Source of the DNA: Acanthopleura granulata
Taxonomy: Eukaryota; Mollusca; Polyplacophora; Chitonida; Chitonidae
Assembly: GCA_016165875.1 (NCBI GenBank)
Contig: JABBOT010000010.1
Coordinates: 11,869,700 to 11,933,699, forward strand
Direction of reading: 5' to 3'
Length of the DNA stretch: 64,000 nucleotides
Below are positions 21,400 to 33,441 of this stretch, piece by piece. A model generated the notes under the pieces. That model saw only the letters and a list, made by a program, of their open reading frames with translations, did not search any database and was not told the DNA's origin. Each line of letters begins with the position of its first letter. Within the stretch, counting starts at the first letter, position 1. The translations under genes were made by a program, and so were the position numbers.

Positions 21400-23086
21400 A
21401 CAAAGCTGCAGTTGCCGCTCGATGTTGTTCGTAATTTTTGCTCGGTGGCATATAAAGAAATCATCTGCATATAAAGAACCATCTATGCCAGATGTTAATT
21501 TTTTCGCCCAGGTATTAATTTTAATTCACTGTGTTGGTGAAAGAATACTGCCCTGGGGCACACGCATCTCCTGGTCATGAGAGTCAGAAAGAGTGGATCC
21601 CACTCGTACCTTAAACCGACGATCATATAAAAATTCAGATATAAACAGAGGTAACCGAATCTTTAAACCCATAACAGAAAGGCCTTTTAAAATATCATAT
21701 TTCCTTGTGGTGTCGTAAGCCTTTTCGAGATCGAAAAATATGGACACCATATAATCATTATTAATAAAACCATTACGAAAAAAAGTTTCAAATCGAACAA
21801 GGTCATCTAAAGTATATCCTCCTGGACGAAAACCACACTGAATAAGAATAAGAAACTAAACAAGTCTATCGTTCATCATCCGTTCCATAGTCTTACAGGC
21901 GCAGCTGGTAAGAGGTATAGTACAGTAATTATTTGGTTCTGTATGATCCTTACCCGGTTTAGGGATCGGGTTAATGCACGCCGCACTCCGTGACGGTGGA
22001 AAATGATCAAAACTTTCCGAACCATGTTCCAGACCTTACACATGGGTGTTTTTGACGTTATGCCTGAAAGAAAGTTGGGCAAGCAATATCGTCGCTTGGA
22101 TTTAAGTAATCGACGAGCCTTAGCTGTAAATATACGAACCTGATTTAAATTATAATTAGTTGGACAGTGATTAAAATTTTGTTCGGCCCTTTGTACGGTC
22201 CTTAATGGCCTTACGACAGTCGTTATCATAGCATGGTTTACTTTTCGATCTTGGATATGTCGAGATCGTAGGTATGGTTTTATCGGCTGCTGTTCATGTA
22301 ACTTCATTAAATTTTAGCCAAGCATCCTCTGCAGTATTGACATTCTCTCGAGTGATGTCAGCCTCACAGAAATTTCAAATGCCATTCAATCTGTTTTATC
22401 GAGCCGCCAAGTAGCTACACCTACTAAGGAATTAGAGGTGAGATTCTCTAGGATAATAGGGGAATGGTCACTATCACAAAAATCGTCATACACCTTCCAA
22501 GACAAATCCGGGTGAAGTGATAGATCCGTGATAATGAGATCGATAGCAGAATATGAATCTTTACCTGGATGTAAATAGGTATTAGAACCATCATTGAAAT
22601 AACATAGTTCAATCTTCTCCTATTTTTACCTTTATCATTCATATTAATACTACCCGAAAGGTGTTTATGGGCATTAAAATTCCCCATAATTATGAAGAGT
22701 TGACAGTTGGTTTGTTAAATTATGCAACTGCAAAAACGACAAAGAAGAATGAGGACGAACATAAACTAAACATAAAGTGATTGTTTCCTACAGGAAACAC
22801 GGGCAGCCACAACCTGAAGCTCCGTATCGAGGTGAAAAGGACTGTGAAAAATATTATTATTGACGCAAATAGAGGAGCCGCCACAAGGTCGCTCTTCCTC
22901 ATTACAATAACTGCTATAAAGTGTACAATGTTTATGGGATATTTTATCTTTGTCAGATGTCTTCAGGTGTGTTTCCTGCAGACAAAGTGCGTGTTGACTT
23001 AAAGATTGAACTAGGTGTGTTATTTCAATAATGTTAACCTTAAGACCTCGACAATTCCACTGAATAATTTTATCACGTGTAGACAT
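21400..23086 (-). pseudogene. LINE-B ORF2, endonuclease to RT (minus copy)
   Basis: It starts at 23086 with MSTRDKIIQWNCRGLKVN, the canonical start of an APE endonuclease (QWNCRG-x-K). CLQETHL follows, and then GNFNAHKHLSG (Asp to Asn in the GDFNAH box). The linker has NFNHCPTNYNLNQVRI. RT shows IFFDLEKAYDTT, RVPQGSILSPTQ and LYADDFFICHR, keeping the catalytic Asp pair. Several frameshifts separate these blocks. This is the most complete 5' half of LINE-B in the window. Confidence 0.8.
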
Positions 23087-23294
23087 TACGAAAGGAGGCG
23101 TATAGGAGACTTCTCCTTGTGCTTGGACGTAGGATGGTCTTTTGGGGGTGGGGTGGGGGATTTACTATTAGATCTTCCCGGTGCGGATGCTATATCCATC
23201 ATATGCGCACTTGATATTGATGGCACAACGTCCTCTAACGACCGGAAGTTGTAATAGGTTTGGATTGGATCCCTACTGGCCTTAGAGGGGTGTT

Positions 23295-24313
23295 CTAGAA
23301 GGCCGCTAGATTTGTTTTCATTTTATTTAATTTCTCTTCAATAACGGATTTACCTGTATTTCTAGATTTTTTATTTTCAATGTTTGAAGCTTTCTCTGGT
23401 CTTGTCTTATGAGTAAATAACTTACATGAGGAATCAGAGGAGGAAATCTGGAAGACGTTGGGACGTTCTGTGCTAATGGGCCATGATATGCACGTCTGCG
23501 TGCGAACGGTGCTAGTCACTTTCTTGGCAGCATTGGGATGAAGTCTGCAGGGGACAAACAGGGGAAGCAGTAAACTTTTGCTTCCTGATACTAAACCTTG
23601 TGTCTTACTTTCACGGTTAAAATCTGTTTTTTCCCTTTGATATATCGGACACTCACGGGAACAAGCTGTGTGGTCTCCGTTGCAACTGAAACACGTAACT
23701 GTGTCGTTGCACTCGAATCCCTCATGGCCCTCCTGCTAGACCGAAAACAAATAAGTTTATTCTTACATTCACCCCTACCGTGTCCAAATTTCTGACATCC
23801 GGAACATCGGGTCGGGTTCGATATGGACAGATCTACTCGAACACTGTAAGGGCCAATGAAAATAGATGACGTCAGTGAAGTGTTATAAAAACTTAAGAGA
23901 TATGTATTAAGATTGATAATTTTACCCTCTCGTTTGGATGTAAAACGTTAGACCTTAATTACTCCTTGAGATTTTAATTCAGAGCAAATCTCCTCGTCCA
24001 AGTCACCATTCCTATCTCGAATCACCCCTTGGCTACTGTTCAAGGAGTTACGAGGTGATACGAACACAGAGATTTCCATTATATTTTTAAGAGACAACAG
24101 GTTGCTCGATTGCTTTCTCCTATAACATTCAATTAAGACATCGCCAAAGCGAAGCTTTTTAACTTGCGTTGCAGCCGATTGCTCCGAGCGGGCCCTCCGA
24201 TCGCCTGTCTTTGCAGAAGTAAGGGCCGCGGTAAAGTGTTGGGCCTGAGGGTCTCGCAAGACGAACAGGCCACCAGCCCCCAGGAACCCGTCCTCCCTCA
24301 TCATGGGTCGCAA
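23295..24313 (-). pseudogene. LINE-B ORF1, gag-like protein (minus copy)
   Basis: The frame at 23948-24313 starts MRPMMREDGFLGAGG and includes SVFVSPRNSLNSSQGVI and DEEICSELKSQGVIKV, an RRM-like N-terminal region of ORF1. After a stop and frameshift come IFIGPYSVRVDLSISN and a zinc knuckle, CSGCQKFGHGRGECKN. A Ser/Thr-rich tail follows to 23295. ORF1 would coat LINE RNA. At least three lesions make it non-functional. The 121-codon N-terminal frame extends into the 5' UTR, so its start is uncertain. Confidence 0.65.
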
Positions 24314-24486
24314 CCCACGACAAACAAGTTGCCCCTTTTATTCGCCTTGTACGACAAAGGCTGTAGAACTATTCTAATAACCGGAAACCACACTGGAGAG
24401 CCCTAGGTTAATCACCTCGTATGACAAGCTTGCCTAGAAAACTGGAGCTCTATTCTTTTCACTCCACGGAAGCGGCAGAGGTCTGA

Positions 24487-26265
24487 CAATTTATAAGATT
24501 ACAATCGACCTTTTTTCCACTGAGGAGCTTATTATTATTAGGTTGACTGAAACATTAACATCAGGCGCACAGGGTTTTTATATGTAGATGATTCCATTAT
24601 ATGCTATCGTACTAAAATATGAATACCATCGTGGAGCAAATCCAGCTTTGTCTCAATAAAAGATAGAAAAGGTCTCAGTACTCAAAGGTTTTAGATTTTG
24701 TACGTCTAAAACGGTGGTTATGTATTTCTCTTAATAAACGGAAACTTCATCAAGGCCCTGAGCTTAAATTTTGTTGTGAACCGGTGAAGATTGTAGGGAA
24801 CAAATCTTTAGCGGTTATATTTGATCAGAAATTATCTTTTATACCTCATATAAAAACTCCTAAAGCTGAATGTACAAAGGCTCTCGATATAATTAAGGTC
24901 AAGTCTAGCACCGACTGGGATGCTAACCGATCTGTTTTATTAAATTTATATCGTTCTCTGGTGAGGCCTAAGTTGAACTGTGGTTCCACCATTTACGGTT
25001 CCGCAAGGAAATCGTATCTGGATATGTTAGATCCGGTCCATCATCAAGGTTTAAGGCTCAGCTTTGGTACTTTTAAAACTTTGTCAGTAGAAAGATTATA
25101 CGTCGAGTCTAGCGCAGCTTCTTTACATCAAAGGCGTATAAAACTCAGCCTTCAATATGCTACAAAGCTTAAAGCACAAGCAACAAACCATACTTACGAC
25201 TGTGTTTTCAATCCGTTATATTATAGACAAATATATTAAATGTGATAAGACGATTCCTTCATTCGGTGTTCGTGTTCGGGACCATATTGTGGAAACCAAC
25301 ATCAAGTTTGAGGACATACCTCCGGTTTCTTTTCCGGACTCTCCTCCCTGGCTTCTTCCACAACCTAAATTGGTGTTTGATCTACGCAAAACATAACAAA
25401 GCAAATGCGAATCCTTTGATAATTGAGCAAAGTTCTGCTGCAATTATGGCTAATTATTTGGATTAAAAAACTATATATACTCGCGGGTCAAAGGATGTGT
25501 CTGTCTTAGAACAGCGAGACAATTCTCTTTGTCTTTCATCCTCATCTTCAGTCTTCTCTAACGAGGCGACAGCTATACTATACACAGTCGTAGACAGGGG
25601 GCGAAAGCTACCCAACATAAACCTATGTCTAAAATTAAAATTCCTTATACTGATTTAAAATTTAAGGTTCTGAAATATATTCGTCGGTTTGGCAGGGTGA
25701 GTGGGGCCTGCAGGTCTATAACAAACTGCATGATATTCATCCTGTCGCTGGCTATAATTCTTATACTCTTGATATGTGTCGTAGATATCAGGTCGAGCAT
25801 TCGTTGCCATGTTTAGCATTCTCGTCTAACACACAGTTTTATTTTGGATGGGAGCAGTGCTCCTGAGTGTGTTAGCTTTGATGCGCATTACCGCATCGCA
25901 CATGTCCTGGTCGACAGTATAGACTTTGCTTATATTCGGGAAAGATTTTATACAGTCAACTCTGTATTTGACTTGTTTGACAGCGTCGTTGGCGATGCTG
26001 TTATTCGCTTTTTGAAGGCTGTTGACCTGTATAATAGAATATAGTATTTCAGCAATTGTCTTTCTTGACTTTCAAGTGACTTTTATTTTGTTTTAACTGC
26101 TTTTAAAAAGTGTTCGTCTGTTTTTCTTTTAGTTTTGAATGTTCATCAGATCACATCCATAACTATTCACGACTTATTAGTTTGAATATTTTCTCACCAC
26201 GGTATGGCTGAAATATTGTCGATGTGACGTTAACCCATAATGATTTATTCATTCAGATATTCATT
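24487..26265 (+). mobile_element. LINE-B fragment: ORF2 RT to 3' end, internally deleted
   Basis: It begins at a linker/RT block (24500) and jumps to a decayed Y-x-D-D region near 24590. An intact 151-codon frame follows (24784-25239), with IFDQKLSFIPHIK and LNLYRSLVRPKLNCGSTIYG, the thumb region of RT. RNase H and the C-terminal block ILMGAVLLSVLALMR-like/HVLVDSIDFAYIRERFYTV come next, then the 3' UTR ending near 26260 in 'aacccataatgatttattca'. It lies head-to-head with the minus copy ending at 24485. Confidence 0.8.
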
Positions 26266-27222
26266 CTTGGATTGGGATATCTGGAAAAGTAAACTTTAGC
26301 AGTGACTGGGCATTGTTTCCAAGTTTAAAGACATTTAGAATGTCGTCGCGAGATCCTTTGAAAACAATTAAGCCATCGTCTCCAAACTGCTCATGCTTTA
26401 CGTTGGAGTGGTCGTGTTTGTTTTACGTGAAGAGTGAGTTAATGTGGCTAATCATAGCTACATTAACACACTGTGGATCTCCGCTATCTGACGGTATGCC
26501 TTGCTCTGAAATTTGAACTCTCTGTATAACCCACTCAGGTAGCTAGACTGTCGGATGAAGCAAATAAGTGGCTATTTCACAAGAGGGACTCAAACCAAAG
26601 TCTTGAACACTGATGGCTGAAGATGTTTCCCATATTCCCCGGCTAAGTTTGATTAAATATTTTAAGGATAACACATAAAAGGAACACAAATCTTAGAAAC
26701 TGTATAGAAGATACAATTAAGTGAATATTTATCCACCTGAAACGTCAGATACAAATCCTGTTGGTGTTCAGTTTTTGCTGAGATCACAGCTAACTACCAA
26801 GATTATAGGTTTCCATGCATTCATACATTAGATCGAAAAATGGGAGTCGTGCCTTAGGTTCCGTCTCCACGACTGTTTCCGTAAATAGCAATGACTAAGA
26901 CATCCTTTAAAAAACTCCTGGAGAAGGTAAAATTTTTATCTGTTAACACTTAAACCAAATATTTATTATGAATGAGTAATTATCTCTTTAAGTAAGCCTG
27001 ACTCGCACGTTAAGAATACTTCTTTTGTAAGTATTAAACCATAGCGGTGCTTTGGGGATTGTTGAGAAGGCATTCAAGATAAGTCAAAATCTCACGGACC
27101 AACAGCCATCAACCAATTAAACAAATGCCTATTTTAAAATCTAAAACTATAGCTAACTGAATTGCTTCCTTTGATAACCTGTTTTATTTTTGATTTGCTC
27201 TTTTTTTTGTTCATCATTTTAG
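26266..27222. other. Intronic stretch upstream of the GPCR loop exon
   Basis: No repeat or further exon was recognised. An open frame at 26313-26516 has no transmembrane character. The polypyrimidine tract and acceptor of the GPCR exon close this stretch. Confidence 0.4.
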
Positions 27223-27286
27223 TACAAGTCAGGTGGCAACGGAGAAAACAATGCAAAGTGACTCAACTACAAAAATGCGTAAACAG
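27223..27286 (+). CDS. Class A GPCR, intracellular loop 3 exon
   Basis: A 64-base exon lies between a strong acceptor (T-rich tract, 'catcattttag' ending at 27222) and a consensus donor 'cag|gtaaga' at 27287. It reads TSQVATEKTMQSDSTTKMRK plus Q. Its first base completes a codon from a missing upstream exon, and it ends in phase 0. The next exon (54593) also starts in phase 0 and continues VLKMLSVVLVVF. The join gives a basic K-x-R-K-Q-V motif directly before TM6, the usual place and character of the third intracellular loop end, which contacts the G protein. The exon was found by splice and phase logic, so it should be confirmed by transcript. Confidence 0.65.
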
Positions 27287-27619
27287 GTAAGATACACACA
27301 TCTCCGTCACCGGGTCTATTGAGTAAGAAAATCATAACATGGGCGCTTAAATATGCATGGAACAGAAGAACAGAGTAGATGCACGCTTTCCGTGTTGTGA
27401 ATCGTTAGGTGAGATAATTTTTTCTTGACGGCTGGTATACAAATATCCCCTTCAAGCAATAGGCTGTGACACGTCTTCTACCAAGTGTTACGTTGTACTG
27501 CCTCTCAGTTAGACAACGCACGCAGATGGTTCTTTTACTCCTAACAGCTCACGGAACTCCTTGCTTTTCTTTGATTGGGCATATCTTTCGCCCAATATCC
27601 GTCAGAGTTCACCTGAGTC

Positions 27620-27830
27620 TTTTCGTCAAAACCTTACACACGTCTTGATGCGTATCCCATTTTGAGTCCATGCGATGGACATGCCCGTGGCTGTACTCGG
27701 TACGGAAAATGAAACAAACACATTGACACAGTGATTGTTTGGATGTCTAGACGCTGTCTGTAGGGTCAATTAAGTGGGCTGTTTCTAATTTATGAGGTTC
27801 GATCTGCTCAAGTACGAGCGATAAATCCGA
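27620..27830 (+). mobile_element. LINE-B 5'-region fragment
   Basis: 'ggatgtctagacgctg' to 'caagtacgagcgataaatcc' matches 34685-34775 (plus) and, inverted, 53975-54040. In both other places it follows the LINE-B 5' UTR, so this is probably a separated piece of the same 5' region. Confidence 0.5.
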
Positions 27831-28084
27831 CTTATTCGGATTTAGCCACCACCAAAAAGGTATACACGTTCGACATTGAAAACTGGTTAACAATGTCGCA
27901 GGAAATTAAACCCCATAGGGCTTGAGTTATCCCTGATATTATTTACTAGGAATGATTTGATCGATTGTGGTATATACATGGCGAAATAGACACTGATGCA
28001 TTTTGTATTCGCACCGCTGTATACAACAAACGTTTGATTAGTCCAAAGAACATAAAAGCGTACTTGTGATATTCAGCGCGCAAA

Positions 28085-28978
28085 TACTAGTTCAATTATT
28101 CCTTTTTAATACTTTTTTAAAAGTGGACACAGATGATAGTAGTTTCAGTTCTCTGGGTATCTTGTTCCAAATACGAGGACCTTTACTCTGTCCATTGTAG
28201 ACTGTAGCGATAGAGAAGTTCTATAGAATGGTCAGTACAAATTTAATGTGTTATCTCTAGTCTGAAAACAATGCACATTTGAAAACCTTTAAACATTTCT
28301 GGTAATTCAAAATGTTTATACATAAACGTTTGACACATTTGCAAGCACAGGAAGCCATTCATCTCAGGGAGAGTAAGTATCTCAAACTGTCTGGCTTACT
28401 TAGGTGAACTGTGATAATGAGCAGAAAAATTTAAAAATCGGATAGCCCATTTCTGAAGAATAACAATGGGTCTCCAATGGGTGCAGGAATTATTTTCCCA
28501 AACAATATTGCCACAGGAGATAATGACATACAAGTGAGTAACACACCTTGATCATAGTTTTGAGGTTAACACATTGTTTTCCATGCGACGGCAGACCTGT
28601 ATTGCTTGACAGCTTATTTGATAGGGCATTGATATGGTCCATCCAGTTGACTGATCATTAATGATCACCCTAAGGAACTTCAGGCGGCTTACTTATTTAA
28701 TTTCAATGCAGTCTATTGTAAGTTTTGGTAGATTGATATTTATATCACTTCTGAATGGTTTTGTAAACATGAAATTGGTTTTACGTACATTAAGCCAGGT
28801 CACATTTGCAGAGAACCAAATAAACAGTTTGTCAAGTTCCTCGGTAACAGTCGTCATAAATGTGACATGGTCATCAGCTGATAGCATAACACTAGTGTCG
28901 TATCATTGACGTATAAGAGGAATAGAGTTGGTCCAAGTATTGATCCCTGGGGGACGCCAAAGGATATATTTTTAAAAG
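28085..28978 (-). mobile_element. LINE-C reverse-transcriptase fragment (jockey/CR1-like)
   Basis: The minus strand carries GVPQGSILGPTLFLLYVND (RT motif B/C lead-in), MLSADDHVTFMT with an A-D-D box, and DKLFIWFSANVTWLNVRKTN. The wording of these blocks is that of jockey/CR1-type LINEs, different from LINE-A and LINE-B, and no RNase H follows. Near 28140-28210 is the C-terminal block with RIW-like 'GTRYPENLN'. Several stops and frameshifts are present. Confidence 0.75.
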
Positions 28979-29050
28979 AATGAATGGATGAATGATTATG
29001 GCTTAACGCCACACCGGCAATATCTCAGCCATATCGTGGCGAGTTTTTAA
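28979..29050 (-). mobile_element. LINE-B 3' end inserted within LINE-C
   Basis: In minus orientation: 'cgccacgatatggctgagat' then 'gttaagccataatcattcat', the LINE-B 3' terminus with its CATTC-type tail. Only about 70 bases are present, so this is an extremely 5'-truncated insertion or a retained 3' end. It lies exactly between the RT and endonuclease parts of LINE-C. Confidence 0.7.
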
Positions 29051-29455
29051 ATGAAGATTTGATACCATTACACTTGACACACTGGCGTCTCGCAGTGAAA
29101 TAATTTTTGAAGCATGCATTGGTAACCATGCATTAAAGTCATCAACCTTTCCGGTGGGTGGTCTGTAATATATGCCAAACATATACTTTTTATTGTCTAT
29201 CCCTGTCTCAAAAAAAAGGGAAATCAGATAATTGGTTACAGCAGAAAGGCCATGTTTCCCTGTTAGATCGGTAATATATGCTCTGAAATAAAGAACTAAG
29301 CCTCCACATTTTCTGGTGTCACAAGGGAAAATAACTGGTGCATACCAGTTTCTCACTGAAAAATGTAGACGCAATATTTCTGTAAAAGCCAAAATTTCAG
29401 TGTAGTTCTTTTTCAAACTACGAGTTTTGAAATGTAAAAAAGATGGAGTATCATG
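29051..29455 (-). mobile_element. LINE-C endonuclease fragment
   Basis: The minus-strand frame has CGGLVLYFRAYITDLTGKHG and KYMFGIYYRPPTGKVDDFNA. These are the G-G-x-x-x-Y and G-x-x-Y-R-P-P blocks of APE endonucleases in jockey/CR1-type LINEs. It lies upstream of the LINE-C RT in the same orientation. Confidence 0.75.
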
Positions 29456-29689
29456 TTCGATATTTGCAGGTATTCAGTCGTTAAAAGTGGTTGTTGTATT
29501 TGAGTCGTGTGGCTAAATTATTATACTGTACAATTTGATGTTCATTATCATCTGTTATATGATGTGAAACGTCATCAGTATTCAGCATTCAAACATTTTG
29601 GCAGGGCAAGTTTGACCATATATTATCTAAACTACTCTTATCGTATGTGTTGCCAAATCATTATAGTTTCCCCTTGGGGTTCCCGATAG

Positions 29690-31310
29690 TGAAGAGAATG
29701 CAACCCGTGATGGGGGAGTACGGGATACTGGCGGCTGAGGGCGGGTTGGTCTTGCCGAATCCTCGCGCCCCAGACCCCACTTCAGCCCTTACAGAATCTC
29801 AATTCTGTAGGTGATCCTTTACTAAAATTTAATGAACTCGACAAATCTGAAATCCAGAAGTAAACGCTGGTACGATAACGAATGTCGCAAAGCCATAAAG
29901 AGTCGCAAACAGACGGAGCGCAGATTTAACCATTGTCCTGATAATAACAATTTAAACCAGGTTCGTATATGTACAGCTACGTTTCGTCGAATAATTAAGT
30001 CCCAGAGACGATCTTGGTGGCCATACTTTGTTTCAGACATTTCGTCAAAAACGGCCATGCGTAAGGTCTGGAACATGGTTCAGAAGTTTAAGGGCAAAAA
30101 CAATAAACACAAAGTTCAGCACTTAACGGACAGTAGTAGTCAATTAACTTCATCACATGATATAGCCAGTAAAATAGTTGAAGCAATATCTCAGAAATTA
30201 TTTAGAAGATTATAATCGACCTCTTTCGACTGCAGAACTCAAAACTTCACTGAAAAGGCACACGATATTGTGTGTGACCAAGATGATGTATGTTGTAAGC
30301 TTCTGATTCATTTACCTCCAGAGCCACTTGAGACTCTCTTGGATTTACTTATTGATATTTGGATAACTGGCAATTTTTCACCGTCATGGAGGGAGGCGTG
30401 TTTTATCCCGGCCCCTAAACCGGGTAAGGGTCATACTGATCCAAATAATTACCGGGTCTTACCAGCTGTGTCTGTAAGATTATGGAACGAATGATAAACG
30501 AGAGACTTGTTGGGTTTCTTCGAACCAGCTTGATTTCATCTATTACACAATGTGATTTTCGTCATGGTTGATATACTTTAGACCACCTTGTTCGATCTGA
30601 AACTCTTTTATTCGTGATGGTTTTATTATTAATGAAGATGTGGTGTCGATATTTTTCGCCTGTAGATAGGCCCAGAAAACTGTGATATGCAGTGGCTCAT
30701 GGTCTTGCCTTTTGGCAATGGGAAATAAGAAATTGAAAAAAATGCATTAATATTAGAAATATTAGCCATTCATAGAAAGGTAATTTAAGCAGATAAAGAT
30801 ATCATAGTCTGTTGGATACCAAGTCATATTGGTATCCATAGAAACACAGTCGTAGACAGGGAGACGAAAGCTGCCCTCGATAAACCCATATATAAAACTA
30901 AATCTCCATATACTGATTTTAAATCTAATATTCTTAAAAAAGTATTCGTTGCCTTGCGCAGGATGTATCAGATCTGCAGGTAAATAACAAACTGCATGCC
31001 ATTCATCCTGTCATTGACTATAATTCTTATACTCTTGGTATCTCTCGTAGAGACGAAGTAGTTTTAACAAGATGCCGTGATAGGCACTTTTGTCTAATAC
31101 ACAATTTTATCCTGGATGGGAACAGTGCTCCTGAATATGTTGGATGTGATGCCCAGTACGGCATCAAACATATTATGGTTGACTGTGTAGACTCAGGTTC
31201 GGCAAAGATTGCCGTACAGTCGACTATATTCGAATTATTCGAGAGCGTCGCTGGCGATGCTGTTATTCATTTCCTTAAGGCATTTAAGAATACAAATTTA
31301 TAAAAGCGAT
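29690..31310 (+). mobile_element. LINE-B, internally deleted copy, plus strand
   Basis: Bases 29690-29800 are 5' UTR ('gatactggcggctgagggc'). The sequence then jumps to the ORF2 linker (KRWYDNECRKAIKSRKQTER) and the RT start (WITGNFSPSWREACFIPAPK). After more loss it reaches the RNase H C-terminal half (GIHRNTVVDRETKAALD-like, 30835) and the Cys/His end. It stops around 31310, where an oppositely oriented copy begins. Confidence 0.75.
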
Positions 31311-31935
31311 TGTGGTTTTCATACCAAGGTATACCAAGAGAATAAGAATTATGACCAATGACCGGGTGAATAGCATGCAGTTTATTGTGGACCTGCAAGT
31401 CCCATTCACACTGCCAAAGGCGACGATTATATTTAAGAACATTTGGCCTAAAGTCAGTATATGGAATTTTAATGTTTGAATCAGTTTACGTACGACAGCC
31501 TTCGCTTCCCTATTTGCGACTGTGTTTCCACGAATAGCGATATGACTTGGTATCCAACAAAATATAATACCTTTACCTCTTTGAATTAGTTTCATATGTA
31601 AGGCCTTCTAGAATTAATAGATTTTTCAGTTCATTGTTCTGAATTGCCAAAACGCAAGACAGCGAGTCACTGCATATCACCGCTTTCTTTTCTACGCCCA
31701 GAAGAAACATATGATAATGGCAGTGTATAGCGCAGACCCCGACAGAAAAGACAAATGATGAGGACGGAAGAAGAGAAGACTCGCTGTTCCAACAATCTCC
31801 CCATCTTTCAACCCAAGAGTGTATATAAATCTACAATCCAGATAATTAAGCTTAATTTCAGCAAAATTTTGCTGAATTATAAGAGGGCTTGTATTTGACT
31901 TTTTATGTTTGCGTAGATCAAATATTAATTTAAAC
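31311..31935 (-). mobile_element. LINE-B RNase H fragment, minus strand
   Basis: The minus strand reads GKGIIFCWIPSHIAIRGNTV and ANREAKAVVRK. This is the RNase H/C-terminal segment with its last acidic residue changed from Asp to Asn (ANREA). Upstream in minus orientation are IFDLRKHKK-like and NFAEIKL blocks up to 31935. It meets the plus copy at 31310 tail-to-tail. Confidence 0.75.
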
Positions 31936-32652
31936 AGTATACATAAGGCTAGTTCTGGACCACCTTTTCTAGAAGGCAGTTTGGAGCGCGTGTGTAGAAA
32001 TAAAAGCTTCGTTCACCACTTCCTTATCCTGCGTGGTAAAATGAGTATCGCGAAGAAAATTTCAAACCTTCTTGGAATGTCGTCGTTTGAGAGAGTCGAT
32101 AGATGGGAGAGGCCCTCACCACCCCTAGGAGGGCATCTGAGCGTAGAGCATTCAGTTTCAGTTTCTACTGGATTTTTACTGACATACAGTCAGCATGTGG
32201 CCTGAAACCATCCCGTGGACTCATTCTTTAATCCCGGGAAAACCCTCAGGCTAGATATTATTTGGTTTGCATAGAGCGGTAACTGTACGCTGACGGCTGA
32301 CCTAGTTTCAACTGTGATTCAGCATCAGGGTGTCAGAACTTAAACACATTAGGGTTATTTTTGTCTTTGTTGTAGGGTTGGCCGGTTAGCTGATAGCTAG
32401 CGACGTGCACTTGAAACCCAGAATACGCTGGTTCAATCTTTCACCGATATCGTGCCGAGAACATGTTGAAACTTGGAAGCAGTTAAGGTTTCGATGTGAT
32501 GTGATGGACACTCAAAAATAAAAAATAAAACAGACGAACATTTTTAAACATCAGTTAAAAAATGAACGTCATTTAGGAGCTATTTTTATATTATGAACTG
32601 TAAAAAAAAAAATCCACAACATAGTACGGACCTGTCCATTTACATGCAAATT
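31936..32652. other. Unclassified repeats, possible tRNA-derived SINE
   Basis: No gene. 32375-32440 has a Pol III-like arrangement ending in 'cgctggttcaatc' (B-box-like), followed by a partial LINE-B-type end 'atatcgtgccgagaacatgtt'. The stretch 32100-32140 loosely resembles 60925-60965 ('ccctcacca...gagggcatc'). Classification is tentative. Confidence 0.3.
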
Positions 32653-33441
32653 TTACAGCCTGTCCTTGTAGTAAAATAGGCTTGTGCAGGTACATTGTAT
32701 CGCCCAAGCAAAATCCAGAATTGTGGTTTTCGTTTTCGAACATATTTGCTCCTTTCGATCTTCAAGAAGAGCTTTGGCAGTTTTCCTTGAATGTTCCAAC
32801 TGCTCTAAAGCTGGGGTAAGTGCGGTTTTCGACACAGTTGATGGAAGGCGCAACACAGTGCCCAGTGACATATGCGGATGACACCCATGGACGAGAGAGT
32901 ACGGCGTGAAGTCAGTACTATACAGGCAAGGTGTCGTATTGCAGGCAAACTGTGTCCGTGGCAGAAATTCGTCCCAGTTGTCATGATGTTCATCGACAGA
33001 TTTGGTAGGAGAAGCCAGTATGGTTGAAATAAAACGCTGAATTTGTCCGTTACGTTGGGTGTCACAGACGGTAGTTTCCGTTTTCTTGGTCTGAGGCAAC
33101 TTGAAGGTTTCTGTTACAACACTAGACAAACAGTTTCTGCCTCTGTTTGAGTGTAAACGGGGGGGGGGGGGCGAACCATAACGGCACACAACATTATCCA
33201 CAAAAGTCCTTCCCACGGTTGTGGCTTTGATATTCGGCACAAGTTCTACATACTTGGTCATCCTATAATCTACAAACACAATTATGTACTTGTTTCCTGT
33301 GTAGGGACAGTACGGCAACATAGAGATGAGTTCTGCTTTAACAGGAACGAATGGGCATTTCCGACAGGTACACGTGTCACAGCAGTTCACAAGCTCAATA
33401 GTGTCATCGCACATCCCAGGCCAGTAATGTTTCTGACGCAT
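32653..33441 (-). pseudogene. Ty3/Gypsy integrase remnant with altered catalytic residues
   Basis: A 262-codon open minus-strand frame starts with MRQKHYWPGMCDDTIELVNC and CDTC, the HHCC zinc-binding region of Ty3/Gypsy integrases (the first His region is upstream or lost). The catalytic core begins with FVDYRMTKYVE (first Asp kept). The second block reads LHSNRGRN, with Asn in place of the second Asp. The third reads NGQIQRF, with Gln in place of the Glu. Two of three DDE residues are therefore changed. NTTPCLYSTDFTPYSLVHG and a charged C-terminal coil follow. The frame is open but predicted to be inactive. Confidence 0.85.

Larger units (their letters stand above)
21220..24485 (-). mobile_element. 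LINE-B, 5' two thirds, minus strand
   Basis: Read on the minus strand it has the 5' UTR (24485 to about 24330), then ORF1, then ORF2 endonuclease, linker and RT up to just past the catalytic box. It lacks the RNase H and 3' end. The 5' terminus, in minus orientation, starts with 'ccgtggagtgaaaagaatag', also seen at 34270 (plus) and 54420 (minus), which supports it as the element's true 5' end. Confidence 0.8.

Noticed and set aside
26313..26516. Possible upstream GPCR exon just before 27223
   Set aside because: The frame has no transmembrane stretch and no usable acceptor and donor in phase with 27223.
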